From contig OX352763.1 in NCBI GenBank assembly GCA_947095585.1, positions 117,035,908-117,099,907 on the forward strand: a stretch of DNA of 64,000 nucleotides. The letters are read 5' to 3'. A program made the position numbers and the translations under genes. Shown one piece after another: positions 45,090 through 56,888 of this stretch (within the stretch, counting starts at the first letter, position 1; each line of letters opens with the position of its first letter). A model generated the notes under the pieces. It did no database searches. It was not told where the DNA came from and worked only from the letters and a program-made list of their open reading frames with translations. Origin of the DNA: Nephrocerus scutellatus. Lineage: Eukaryota; Arthropoda; Insecta; Diptera; Pipunculidae.

Positions 45090-46858
45090 CCCAAAATAAG
45101 CCTCGGATAAACTGATGAACGACGACGACCACGGCAACGGAAACGGCTAAACGGTTTAAGAATTTTCTCATGGAACGAACGCTCACTGTATATAGCTCGA
45201 CCTGCACAGCAGCTTGCCGATACCCTGTCCAAATATTATGCTGACATAACAGCAATTCAGGAGATGCGGTGGACGGGGAATGGTGTGTTACAAATATCAG
45301 AATATGACATATATTACAGCTGCCATGCAAGACATCATGTGCTCGTGGTGGGGTTTCTAGTCAGCAAAAGAATGAAACCCACCGTTATCGGCTTTAAAGC
45401 AGTAAATGAACGGCTATGCACCTTTCGCGTGCGGGGTTAAATTTAAAAACATAAGTCTCATAAACGTTCACGCACCTAAAGAGGACTCCCTAGATGATGA
45501 AAAAGAAGAATTATTTGAAGGCTCCACCAAATGACCGATGACCATACTATGCTGCCGCCAACAAGCATAGACGAAGTTAGCCCCGGGATCGGATGCTATC
45601 ACCTTCAGGAGGGTCCGCAATACACCAAGCAATTCATGAACTTATAGTGCAAGTATGGGATGAAGAAGCGATGTCAGAAGACTGGCGAAGAGGCATATTT
45701 TGCCCCATAAATAAGAAAGGAGATATCACAACATGCAGCAATTATCGTGGTATAACGTTGTTGAGTACCGCATGTAAGATTTTCTCCTCTATCCTTTAAG
45801 ACAGGATAGCCCCATACCCTAAAGTCATTATTGCTCCATACCAGTGTGGCTTCATCATAGGCAAATCAACAAAAGATCGATCCCTTAGGGAGGCGATGGA
45901 AAAATGCCTAGAGTATCAAAACTCACTACACCATCTTTTTATAGACTTTAAAGCCGCCTATGATAGCATAGCTAGAGTAGAACTTTATAAAGCCATGAGA
46001 GAATTCGGCACCCAAATAAACTGACGCGACTGTGTAAGTTGACCATGACCAATGTTATAAGCCAAGTAAAAATATCCGGATCACTATCAAGCCCATTCAA
46101 CATCTGTAACGGGCTCCTACAACGGGATGGACTGGACTGCTTCCTCTTCAACCTGGCGTTGGAGAAAAAGATCCGAGACTCTGATGTAACGGCGATCCTC
46201 TACAAGTACATTCAGATACAGAAACATTTAGACGACATCGGCATCGACATCGTTGGTAGAAGGAAGGTAAAAGGAAGCTTTCATCCAGATCGAGCGGGCG
46301 GCACGAAATCTGGGGCTGCACATAAATGAGAGCAATGTAATGCAATCCTTTAACTATCTCAGGTAAACTGTAGCAGCCGATAACAGCATGGAATTAGAAG
46401 TAAGTGCACGGTTGCTCAAAGCCAACAAAGCCTACTTTAGTGTGTCAGTACTCTTTAAATCGAGGAACTTAACCATAACATCCAAGACAATGGTCATACC
46501 AGCACTTACATATAGATCCGAGACTTGGGTACTTAGCAAAAAGCATTCTGACCTCTTAGCCACGTTCGAGAGAAAAGTATTTTGGAGAATTGCTAGCCCC
46601 GTATGTTTGAAAGTACGATTCCGGAGGCTCTAAAATGATGAGATCTACGAGCGTTAACGCGATGTCGACATTGTGAAGAGAATTAAGATCGGTAGGCTTC
46701 AGCCGCATGAGCGAAGATGATCCTGCTCGAAAGGTCCATTGCGGTAGGATTTATGGAACACGACAGCGAGGCTGGCCAAGCCCCCGTGAAGAGATTTTTT
46801 GCGGAAGGCCAGGACCGGACACCGGTTGTAGAACCAATTATGATGATGATGGATGATT
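45090..46858 (+). mobile_element. RTE-like LINE, endonuclease to 3' tail
   Basis: The plus strand reads an endonuclease segment (ADITAIQEMRWTGNGVLQIS, VNERLCTFRVRG; the craniofacial-development-protein-2/BovB type), then after a deletion near 45510-45530 [88 protein letters not shown], a corrupted motif C (HLDDIGIDIVG), MELEVSARLLKANKAYFSVS and the C-terminal DVDIVKRIKIGR region. Ends with an (ATG)n tail near 46840-46858. Confidence 0.88.
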
Positions 46859-46864
46859 ATGAAC

Positions 46865-46975
46865 TCATATACAACATTAACACTATGGGTAAGACCGCTA
46901 CTAATACAACACGAGGTGATGAGTTCAAATCTCATGCACACATCAAGACAAACCAAAAGCTTGTTTTTTAGAAAA
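46865..46975 (+). repeat. Possible SINE-like block after the RTE tail
   Basis: 'gagttcaaatctc' at about 46920 resembles a pol III B box. An A-box candidate ('tatgggtaagaccg') lies about 35 bp upstream, and an A-rich stretch follows at about 46968. Weak evidence. Confidence 0.25.
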
Positions 46976-47431
46976 TAAAATTATCTTCGTTTATTATCGG
47001 CTCTGGAAAACATAATATTTAAAACATATAGATCCAGTGCACTAGGAGTATTTGGTATTTGAGTTCCATATTAATTCATTTTTCCCTAGTAATAATATAA
47101 TTTACAGACAGTTCAAACAAATCCAAGCAAGTCCGAAGTAAATTATCTATCAAGCGGAAAGGTCTTTGCGAAAAACGTTTTGGCTCTTATTGATTACTAA
47201 GTACCACCCTTCTGACTATGTGTTGCTAAGTAAAACTAGACCGCATCGTCTCCACCACTCCACCTGCTATACACCGTGTTCCTTCCAAACAAATCCGTCT
47301 CTTTTTAAGTTAATTTCGAACAAAGCCTTAATATTTTATGCAGTCTAACAAATACCACATAGCATATTTAGAGAATCAAAGAATCCGAAAACACGATTAA
47401 AACTTACAACCGAAAAATCTTTCGATAGTAG
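46976..47431. other. AT-rich DNA, nothing recognised
   Basis: No recognised gene or repeat. Confidence 0.5.
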
Positions 47432-48150
47432 GCGGCCACCCATATAACAGCACAGATTCAACGTTGGAGCGGAACATCCTGTTAGTTCCGCCGTTGTTCG
47501 AGACTATACTTCTAAGATATTGAAAACTTTCCCCTTTCTCTACCGGTTGCCAGAAACCTTTACTTCAGCTTGAGTCGATGAGTTTTTTGACAGACTGATG
47601 ATGATTTGAGATTTTGCACCATTGATGCCACATGCATTGAGTCTAATTATCTGTACAGGTTTGTTTTTACATTATTGAGATCCATTTGTCTGTAAGACAG
47701 TAGGCACACGTCATCTGCGTAGTTAAGATGCTGAAGAATAAGTTGTAATAGTCCAATGTATCCCTATACTTGTAGGTGGCAACGCCTCACGAAGAACATT
47801 ACTGACTACCAACAAGAAATAGTATTGGCGAAAGGATTCAGCCTTGTCTTACACCTTTTTGGATTTCGGATTAAATTTTGCATAATTGATGCTTAGCCCT
47901 ACCAAGTCTGCCTTCTTGTATACGTTTATTGGTATATTAAGAGAAATAGATTACCAACAACAACCACAACAACAACCAGATGAATCCCTCACCCCACTTT
48001 AGATTTCGGTATAAATTTTGTCCTATTGTCTACGTTTATTGTTTTATTATAAAGATCCATTTGATTACTAACAACAAACAGCATTGGTGAAAGGATACAG
48101 TCTTTTCTTACCCCACTTTGGATTTTGAATGGAATTGCTTAATCTTCAAA
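47432..48150 (-). mobile_element. F52C9.6-like LINE, degraded, with segment triplication
   Basis: The minus strand retains the region around LQHLNYADDVCLLS (near 47700-47735) and the downstream thumb, matching 27290-27720. The segment just upstream of motif C (motif B region) occurs three times in decayed form: about 47790-47890, 47940-48025 and 48060-48135 (each with 'accaacaa', 'ccact/cctttttggatt'). Confidence 0.7.
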
Positions 48151-48804
48151 GCAATTTAAATCAATTACGGCATCTGCGCCTCTTTACGGATTAATATAAA
48201 TCCGAATACTATTCGCTTAACCTATCACACACTAATGTATGTTTCCAAATAGGTTATAATCCAGCATAATTAATTATTTAGCAAAGTCTCGCCGCGTCAC
48301 AACTGCTTAGGTTCTTACGTGAAATTAATGATAATGAGTTTTCGGCGTCCACTTGAAGAAGACGTTAAGTAGTTGACAATCGAGATAACGATGGCGAGTG
48401 ATAATGACCTCCGAATGCCGCAGTCTCAAGGTTTTCAAGGATTATGCAAATTTATTCATCTAATAATTAAAGAAGCTCTGCGGATTGTCCTTCAACATAA
48501 GCGATATTTAGTTTGTTTTGTTTAACTTTTCAATCATGGGATAAAGTATGGGATTTTTCTTTCACGAGTGCATTCCAATTAAAATAAATAAAAAAGAAAA
48601 CCAAAAAGTTGAAAAAAAGCTAACTCCTTCACTGCAAAGGATACATACTTGCTTTGTTGGTCTTTGTTTCAAATTTGTATAAGCAAGGAAATATATAACG
48701 CAATATCAAAACAGGGTATATAGTATATACATATAGGCTGAATGCGTGGTATTGTATTGTATTCCTTTTTTGTTAAAAACTTTTATTTAACTTGGCCAGG
48801 GGTC
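48151..48804. other. AT-rich DNA, nothing recognised
   Basis: Small TATTG cluster at about 48751-48763 ('ggtattgtattgtatt'), the same unit as the large array at 7.1-7.9 kb. Otherwise nothing recognised. Confidence 0.5.
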
Positions 48805-49870
48805 AAATTTGTCTGTATTTTCGACCACTTTGAGGTCCTTTTTAACCACCTTCCACACGACCTATAGAGCTGAAATTTTGTAAGTGTCTAAGTCCAAATA
48901 GCATTTTTTATTATCCGAGTATGACGCATGTCGCGTTTCGCCTGGCACGTGTTAATTCCATGAAGCTTTTTTTATATTCCGAGTATGACGCGTGTCGCGT
49001 GTGGTACGTGTGATGGGTTGACATTTTTTTCGACTTCTTTGAGGTCCATTTTAACCAAATTCCACACGACCTTGAGAGCTTGTGAGTGTCTTAAGACCAA
49101 AATAGCATTTTTTTATTCAGTATGACACGTGTAGCGATTCGCGTGTATCGCGTGTGATGGGTTGAAAAAAAAAAGTCGACTTCTTTGAGGTCCTATTTAA
49201 CCAACTTCCACACGACCTGGAGAGTTGAAATTTTGTGAGTGTCTAAGTCCAAATAGAATTTTTTATATTCCAAGTATGACGCGTGTCGCGTGTGGCGTGT
49301 GCGATGGGTTGAACTTTTTTTTTGACTTATTTGAGGACCTTTTTAACTAACTTCCACATGACCTAGAGAGCTGAAATTTTGTGAGTTCTTAAGTCCAAAA
49401 TATAATTTTTATATTCAGTATGACAGGTGTCGCGAGCGGCGTATATTACGTGTGATAGGTTGAAAAAAAAAGTGGACTTCTTTGAGGTCCTATTGAACCA
49501 GCTTCCACACGACCTGGCTAGCTGAAATTTTGTGAGTGTCTAAGTCTAAGTCGTTCTTAAATTCCGAGTACTACGCGTGTCGCGTATGTCGCGTGTGATG
49601 GGTTGACATTTTTTTTTGACTTTTTTGAGGTCCTCTTTAACCACCTTCCTAAAGAGTTGAAATTTTGCGAGTATATAAGTCAAAAATAGCATTTCTAATA
49701 TACCACGTATGACGCGTCTCACGCGTGTGGCACGTGTGATGGTTTGAAATCGCGCCATTTTCTCGTTTTTTGCGGTCTTTTTTAACCACCTTTCGCACGG
49801 CCTACAGTGAGCGGCTCAATGTCGCTTTTGACGCGTGTGGCGCGTGCGAAGCGTCGAAAAAAGAAAATTC
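48805..49870 (+). repeat. ~146-bp satellite-like tandem array, seven copies
   Basis: Copies share 'ctttgaggtcc', 'ccttccacacgacct', 'agctgaaattttgtgagtgt', 'ctaagtccaaatag', an A/T tract, and a CpG-rich block 'tatgacgcgtgtcgcgtgtg' followed by 'gatgggttga'. The TTTGAGG anchor starts at 48829, 49038, 49184, 49330, 49481, 49624 and (as TTTGCGG) 49769, giving spacings of 209, 146, 146, 151, 143 and 145. The first unit is expanded by a duplicated CpG block. No open frame. Confidence 0.95.
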
Positions 49871-51041
49871 TTTGAAATAGATCCGACCTCAAAAACCGAT
49901 ATTTTGGCGATTATTACCAGACAATAAACGACTGTGTGGCGTGTTTCGATGAATTCGGTGAATTGAAAGGCAAACATTTAGGCAAAATCGAAAAATTCTT
50001 TGTGCCTTCTACTTCTATTGATAATGTTCAACAACAAGTAATCAAAAAACACATTTCTTCCCCTTTTCACCCACACCCCTAATGATTTTTTCTTGTAATT
50101 AACCCAGAAACCACCTCTTTAAGTATTTGTCACGCATACGGATACAGGACTTATATATCCTGCTCTGATATTATTCACAAACAGAAGCCGATGATGCTGG
50201 TAGGGCAGTAAATTCCTTTTAAATCATATCAACCATAAATCTACTCATCTCCTTGCAAAGTCTGTAATTTGTCATACCATATCCAATGTGGGATATTTTC
50301 CTGCTGACGGATAATTATATATGTACCTGATTGCGGATTGTGTGGTGTATTTTTCCAACCCAGTTGGCTTGTTGTGAAACAATCAATGATTTAACGGTTT
50401 TGTGTTCCCTATTGTGTAGAAAACTTGCCGACATTGTATTGGCAGTCATCTTGATAAAAAAATTTGCTGTAGATGTGTGGTTTTTTTTATAATCCATACT
50501 ATGCTTCTGTTTTGATTCCATTCCTTATGTTGCTTTCTACTGAGAGAGCGTTATGCTGCACGTTCTTTTGTATTCAAGTTGGGTAATAAGAAATGCAATC
50601 CGCTTACCTTGAAAATATTTGCAACAATATTAGTGTGGGAGGGTTGTAACCCCAATCCAAAAAAAACCAGCAAATATGTGATCCTGTTTAGCTTTTGTGC
50701 TCTATACTTCTGTCTTCATCACACACTCAGATTTTTGTAAAATAGAAATCCTTAAAGAGAAATTCTCCTCCATTTAGTTATTGAACACTGATACTGTGCT
50801 TAACAAGTACATAAGTGATAACAGCACAAGATTGCTAAGCAATCAATATTTACACTTAACCTGCATATATACATATATGTAGACTGATCCCTCGCTATTC
50901 ATCCATTCTTACATCTATCTACCTTCATCTTGTATATAAAGTTCTTTATCGTCTTCAGTCTTTGTCAACGTAATTGTTCTAAAGAACTTTATACTTTTTG
51001 AGGGATTGCTGAATCGCACATTCATATGAGTCAACAACTTA
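49871..51041. other. Unassigned AT-rich DNA
   Basis: No recognised gene, RNA or repeat family. Confidence 0.5.
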
Positions 51042-51150
51042 TCTACAGTAGATTCTCGATTTATCGAACTACCGATTATTATGAAATACTCGAATATATC
51101 AACCTCAAAACTTTTGCACTGAAACTTCGTAATATTAACTGATAATCAAA
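51042..51150 (+). mobile_element. Tigger/pogo-like end
   Basis: 'tacagtagattctcgattta' followed by 'tcgaactaccgatta' and 'actcgaatatatc' resembles the terminal region of pogo/Tigger elements (CAGTAGA, then 'TCGATAA..TCGAAC'). The opposite end was not found nearby. Confidence 0.5.
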
Positions 51151-51299
51151 TTTCAGATGAAAATTTACTGAAGAAAATGGAAGTAGCGGCTTCATTTCAA
51201 TTTTTCTCTCTGTCCTCTTAATTTTCCTATTTTTCTTAGCTTTTCTTCTCTTATAAGTAGAATAATTAAATTGCTAGTGTAAGATGAAAATAAAATTTA

Positions 51300-52875
51300 A
51301 CCTGGATTGATTCTTAAGTATTCGTATATTGCCTGCCTAAAGCTCCCAGACCTATGTATTACCCACAAAATGAAGAACATGCGTTGAGTATTAACGAGGA
51401 AAAAACCAGATGGCTCGTGGACTACCTCAAGCGAAGAATCGCTCAATCTGCCCACTTTGGGCAGCTCCCATGTGTTAAGTAACAACAGCCTTGATAGGGC
51501 AGACAATTAACTCCAATGATCTGATAAATAAGAACACACTGCTTTGGGCGCTACAAAGCTACAAACCATACAAATCTGCAGGACCTGACGGCATAATTCC
51601 AGCCAAGTTCCAAATGACTTCAGATATTATCCTTCCATTGCTGGAAACAATTCTAAAGAGTTGTCTCGATCTGGTTCATATTTCAGTTTTATGGAGAGAA
51701 GTAAACGTGGTTTTCATATCCAAAGCCGGCAAATACTCGCATGTTAGTCCAAAAGATCTTAGAATAATCAGTCTTTCATCATTCCTGTTAAAGACACTGG
51801 AAATACTGTTCGATATCTACATAGGCACACTCATGTCTACAGATCAGCACGCGTATTGTAAAGGCAAGTCTGTAGAAACAGCTCTACACACAATGATACC
51901 TTCTATTCCTAGACATTGAAGGCGCCTATAACAACGTCAACACATCAGCGATTACGGATGCACTGTCGACTTTGAGGGTGGACGAGTCGCTTGGCGAATT
52001 GATTAATCTTCTGCTCACAAGTTGGATTATTAATGTAAAGATGGGCGTGTCGTCTGCAGAGGAACCTCACAAGGTGGAGTCCTATCCTCCCTTCCATGGA
52101 ACTTAGCGGTGAATGATGTATGCCTAAGAGGTGAGGGCTGCAAGGTAATCGCTGATGCGGATTGTCGTCTCAGGAAAATACCCGAATACCTTAAAGGAAC
52201 TCCTGCAAAATGTTCTTAACAAGCTAACTTTCTGGGCAGATCGCTGTGGTTTTGAGGTAAATCCTCAAAAAAAAAGAGCTTGTCCTATTCACCAGGAAAT
52301 ATAAACTTCCACTTATTAACCCTCCTTCTATAAAAGGTATAAGCTTAATATTCTCTGATAGAGCCAAGTATTTGGATCTTATTTTGGACAGAAAGCTGAG
52401 CTGGAAACCTTACATACAAGAAAGACAAGCCACAGTTCCACTCTTCTCATGCAAAAAAGCCATTGGTAGCATTGATCCCACTTATTAACCCTGCTTCTAA
52501 AAAAGCTATAAGCTTAATATTCTCTGATAGAGCCAAGTATTTGAGTCTTATTTAGGTCAGAAAACTAAGCTGGAAACCTAACATACAATAAATAGTTCGT
52601 AAAGCCACAGTGGCACTCTTCTCATGCAAAAAAGCCATTGGTAGCAGATGGGGTCTTCAACCCCATACAACCCATTGACTATATAAAGTCAATGCCTTAC
52701 ATAAGAAAGTAAACCTTGACAAATTAAGCAAAGTCCAAAGATCAGCTAGTCTATGTATGAGCGGAGTACTTCGAACAACCTCTCCGTCACATTGGACATT
52801 TTATTCGACGTTACACCACTCGCCATTTACAGCAGGCAAGTAGCAGTAGGCTATTCGCCTTAATGGAGAGGAAAG
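51300..52875 (+). mobile_element. I/LOA-like LINE, reverse transcriptase with internal tandem duplication
   Basis: The plus strand reads LLWALQSYKPYKSAGPDGII, VNVVFISKAGKYSHVSPKDL, RIISLSSFLLKTLEILFDIY, QHAYCKGKSVETALHT, then LDIEGAYNNVNTSAITDAL (motif A intact after a frameshift at 51915). A sequence corresponding to motif C is degraded near 52155-52175 (ADADC...). A ~165 bp segment (SLIFSDRAKYL...SWKP) is tandemly duplicated at about 52308-52470 and 52473-52648. Ends near the 'ACHVR.'-type region at 52870. Confidence 0.88.
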
Positions 52876-52879
52876 TCTT

Positions 52880-53190
52880 ATATGCCATGTGTCAGAAAGT
52901 ACGATTCCAGGTAATGATGAAATCTACAAGAGTTACCGTTATGCGGTCATCGTGAGAATCAAGGTTTTGGTTGGTAGGATGCTTACCTCGCATGAGCGCA
53001 GAAGATTTGCCTCTGAGGACAGCCGCATATTGAGCGCAATGTCGCAAAATGTGAAAGTGTTACACTGTATGCCCCTAAATCAATCCTCGGCTACGCTTTG
53101 TTGCGCTGGGTTGCGCTCAATATACGGTTAGCCTGAAAGTCTTGGACACGATGGCGTGGCAGGCAAAGCCTACATTGGAAGGATGGTGTA
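52880..53190 (+). mobile_element. RTE-like LINE C-terminal fragment
   Basis: 'agaaagtacgattccaggta' and 'gatgaaatctacaagagtta' match the RFRRLYNDEIYE block of the RTE-like family, followed by 'gtaggatgcttacctcgcat' (the RLRWAGHLARM block with changes). Begins immediately after the LINE at 51300-52875. Confidence 0.7.
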
Positions 53191-54990
53191 GATCTGGAAG
53201 CCCAGTGTTTAGGAATTAACATCGGCTTACAAATTTCAAGTCTCTCAAAATTTGCCATTAAAACCGAAATTGGAATTTGAATTCACCATTGAAATTCGAA
53301 AGGATAACGTGTTAAGTATTTTTATTTAATTGGTTAAGACAAATCAAATAAAAAGGCGCACTCCTTTGAATCGACACGTATCCAAGTAGTATCATTCAGT
53401 CAGTCCCACAGCTATGGAATACCCAAAGGAGCTCATGTGCAACAGAGATGAGGAACATCAAAGAAAATAATCACGTATACATATACCTATTAAATTAGGA
53501 CACAATCTTGTTGTGTACCAGAAACACATCGTCACAGCAGTAGGAACATCCACCATGTATTTTATATTAATACGACGGTTAGATGGATACATAATGTACT
53601 GGAAGTTGACATTCGTGTGAATGTTCTCATTTTAAAGGAGCAAACAAATTTTACTGCTTCTTTGAATTTAATGCCAACTGGGTGGGTTCGGTTCACTGAG
53701 TTAGTTCGCCATGGTGTTGAACCTTCAACTACGGCTACGAAATTGTTATCAAGTCAAAAATTATCACTTCTTTGCCTAAACCCAAGTACGTACATCCAAG
53801 AATATCACCGAGTCATGAAGCTGAAGCAAAATTTAATATTCCATTTAGCTTGCTGGGTTGTTCTATATGTGCCTGTGGATGAATTAATTAATTAATTATG
53901 CTTTCTGTATCGTAAAAGTTTTCGTCGTTTCAACACAAAGTATTACTTATTAATACACTCGAAGAAGATGAAGATGAACTTTTCCATCGACGTTTTTATT
54001 TTCATTTTCATTTATCTGAGGCTTTTTGCCAAAATGTATAGTACTCGTACACCATCTGTTGTGTCATGTTTCCGCCGGTTGTACGTAAGATTGTAGGTAT
54101 TATGTCCTTGTGTGCACATAAAGTGCCGACTTTCTCATCAAATGTTGTCCTTTGTCTTGATGGAGTAAACGACTAAGTGCGGATTCAATTACAAATTGTA
54201 GGAGTCTCAGATGATGTAGTAAGATTCCAATTTGAAATGTGGCTTTTGTCTTTTGTGGATAAATGGAAACATAGTTGCCTTGTTAGTCTCCTTATGTAGT
54301 TTATATAACAAAAGTTTTATATGTCAGCATAAAATACCAGAAAATCGTTTGAGTGCGCGACATGTGCGATCTAATAAATCATATTTTTAATCCTTTTTAA
54401 GAGAAGTAGTGCGAGTAGTGCGTCATCTTTATAGGATAGAAATACGAACGAAGAGTTAAAGTGAAAGAATATGGATTCCGATTGCGAAACCACTAACGTT
54501 TTTGTTGGCTGTATCTCCTTGTACTCGCAGCTGGAACGCTCCTTGACGTCCTTCCGAAAAGACCATCAACAAAATATTTTTTTTCTAATTTTTCTGTTGC
54601 AGAAACTCTTTAGGGAAAAAAGATAACGAAGGAAATTTATTGCTGCTGCTTCTCTACACGTACGAGAATAAATTAGGTGTGAATACAGGGTGCCATTGAT
54701 ATAATTTACCACACTACATATCAGCACAAGCAATTATTAATCAGCAAAAGGCTTCTGTTACTGTTAAGTAACGATTTAATCAAAGTGTTAGAATTTAAAA
54801 AAAAGTCAAGTCCCATGTACTACTATAGAATGGGTACAATTCAAACTGGCAATACTCAGGTAATTGAATCCAAGAGAATGGAAAAAGGGCAGAAATAAAT
54901 TGCTTTGCCAGTTATGCAAAGTAAGGAAGAAATTGTGCTAATTTTATTGTAAAAAGAGTGATTTTCAACGAATGAGATTCATAAGACACG
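53191..54990. other. AT-rich DNA, nothing recognised
   Basis: Short open frames only (for example 53617-53895). No recognised family. The longest TE-poor interval in the second half of the window. Confidence 0.5.
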
Positions 54991-54999
54991 AATAAGCCT

Positions 55000-56575
55000 A
55001 CAATACCCGACATTGCAAAACGCCAACACCCTGGACTTGTTCCTTACCTCTCATCCTGGTAAATACTCACTCAATATTTTGTCCCCTCTTCGCTCATCAG
55101 ACCATTATGAGCTATCAGCTAATTTCTCGATAACATGCAGTTAGAGGAGAAATTTAAAAAAATGAAGTCAATTGGAACGGCCTTCTTTTGAAGTATTAAC
55201 TAATCCCTTTTGTTTCTTGATAGCAACGTGGATGCCGCAGCTGACTTACTGCTCACTTACATCATATTTATTGGTATGGGAGACTTTATCCCTTTCAAGA
55301 ACAAGTCTGTCAAACGAAAAGATGATGGCTGGCAAGGCTCGAGCTGTAAAGAGACTTCTATAGGATTAGAGAGGTATACTTTCGGTTTTACAAAGTAAAC
55401 CCTACTGAGGAAAACGGAATAAATTTCAAGCGTGGAGAATTGTTGGCCCCGTATGTGAGGAAGGACGATTCCGGAGACTCTATAATGATGAAATTTAAAA
55501 GCGATGTTGACATCGTGAAGAGAATTAAGCTCGGTAGGCTCCGGTGGGTAAGACACCTAGCTCGCATGAGTGAAGAGGATCCTTCTCGGAAAATCCTTTG
55601 CGGTAGGATTTATGGAACGCGACAGCGAGGGCGGCAAATATCTTTGGCGAGTCAAATTCGGCCTACGAGGCAAAAAATACTACAATGTCCCAAAGGTAGT
55701 AAAAACTTTTGGTCATTCGTGAAAAGAATCAAAAATACATCCTTGTCGTCGATTCTAACGCTAATTTATAACGATATTCCAGCTGTCAGCTCTACGGACA
55801 AGGCCAATCTGTTTGCTGATCACTTTGCAGGCTAGCTCTACGCTTCCAGATTGTGCATTGCTTCCGCCTGCACCTATTAAACACTCTATGAAACAGAGCT
55901 ACATTCGTACTCGTGCAGTTGCTGACTTTTAAACGATCTCCACACCCGCAAATCCGCTGGACCAGATGATATTTCCCCATTAGTTCTGAAGAGGTGTTCT
56001 TTCAAGCTGGCATTACCATTGCCAATTAAATCCTTAGTGAAGTACGAATTTCGTAAGCAACGTTCTACCGGAACCGGTCTTTGCATCAGTTTGATGAAAG
56101 CTGTTGCATTCGATATTTCCAAGGCATTTGATAGAGTTTGGCATCAAGCTCTTCAATTAAAAATGGGTGCTTATGGAGTGGATAAAACTGGAACTGTTTC
56201 ATTAGATTAGAAGTTATATTATGAACCGCTCAATCCAAGTTTTAGACCGTTTCAAACCTGAAATATATAACATAAATGCTGGCGTTCTCCAAGGCTCTGT
56301 TTTGTTCCCAACACTATTTCTCATTTTTATTAATGATCCATTACTTCTAATTCGATTCATTCTTTCGCTGACGACAATACTCTCAGCTTCTCATATAAGT
56401 TTCAGTAAAGTTTGAGTAAATACTGGCGTTCCCCAAGGCTCTGTTTTGACCTGACACTTTTTCTCATTTTTATTAATCATCCATTACTTCTAATAAAACT
56501 ACTTCTTTCGCTGACGACAGTACTCTTAGGTTCTTATGTAAGTTTAACTAAAGTAAAGTAAAGTTAAAGCTTATC
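55000..56575 (+). mobile_element. Jockey-like LINE, endonuclease end and reverse transcriptase
   Basis: Plus-strand relative of 18751-20890. Reads IPDIAKRQ / NTLDLFLTSHPGKYSLNILS with SDHYELSANF (endonuclease SDH), FLDSNVDAAADLLLTYI, LERYTFGFTK, then after a nested insertion (55425-55650) ILQCPKGSKNFWSFVKRIKN, STDKANLFADHFAG, SAGPDDISPLVLKRCSFKLA-like, AVAFDISKAFDRVWHQALQL (motif A), VLQGSVLFPTLFLIFINDP (motif B) and a motif C region near 56370 reading FADDN in a shifted frame. The motif B to C segment is duplicated in tandem at about 56281-56410 and 56415-56545. Confidence 0.9.
55425..55650 (+). mobile_element. RTE-like LINE fragment nested in the Jockey-like element
   Basis: Reads RRIVGP-type ('gagaattgttggccccgtat'), EEGRFRRLYNDEI-type codons, SDVDIVKRIKLGRLRWVRHL, ARMSEEDPSRKILCGRIYGT and RQRGR. 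Jockey codons stop before it (TLLRKTE.I) and resume after it (KILQCPKGSKNF), so this segment lies inside the older LINE. Confidence 0.85.
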
Positions 56576-56579
56576 GGCA

Positions 56580-56888
56580 ATGAAAACAATAGATTTGCTT
56601 GAACACCGCAGGAACGTTTCCTGCTTTTCACTGTTTTACCGCTTCTTCCATTACGCGACGCTTACGAGAAAAGCTAGTTGCATGTCACCTCTCCAAAAAT
56701 TCAACCGCAATACTCGTGGCGTTCTAAATGCAAATAAGTTAACCCTCAAGCTCATTTTTGGACGTACAGATAAGTTTAGAGATTCGTTTTTTAGCCTACA
56801 ACACGTGTGTGGAATGCTCTGCCAAGCTTTGTCTTTCCACATTCGATGTCTCCTCTTTTCTCCTTCTTTTCCTTAACGCCCACGTTGT
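56580..56888 (+). mobile_element. Jockey-like LINE C-terminus, 5' part of a split copy
   Basis: Reads IDLLEHRRNVSCFSLFYRFF, SCMSPLQKFNRNTRGVLNAN and FRDSFFSLQHVCGMLCQ, matching 14880-15190 of the same family. It stops at 'gcccacgttgt' (56878-56888), where a minus-strand LINE begins. The rest of the copy is at 58736-58785. Confidence 0.88.
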
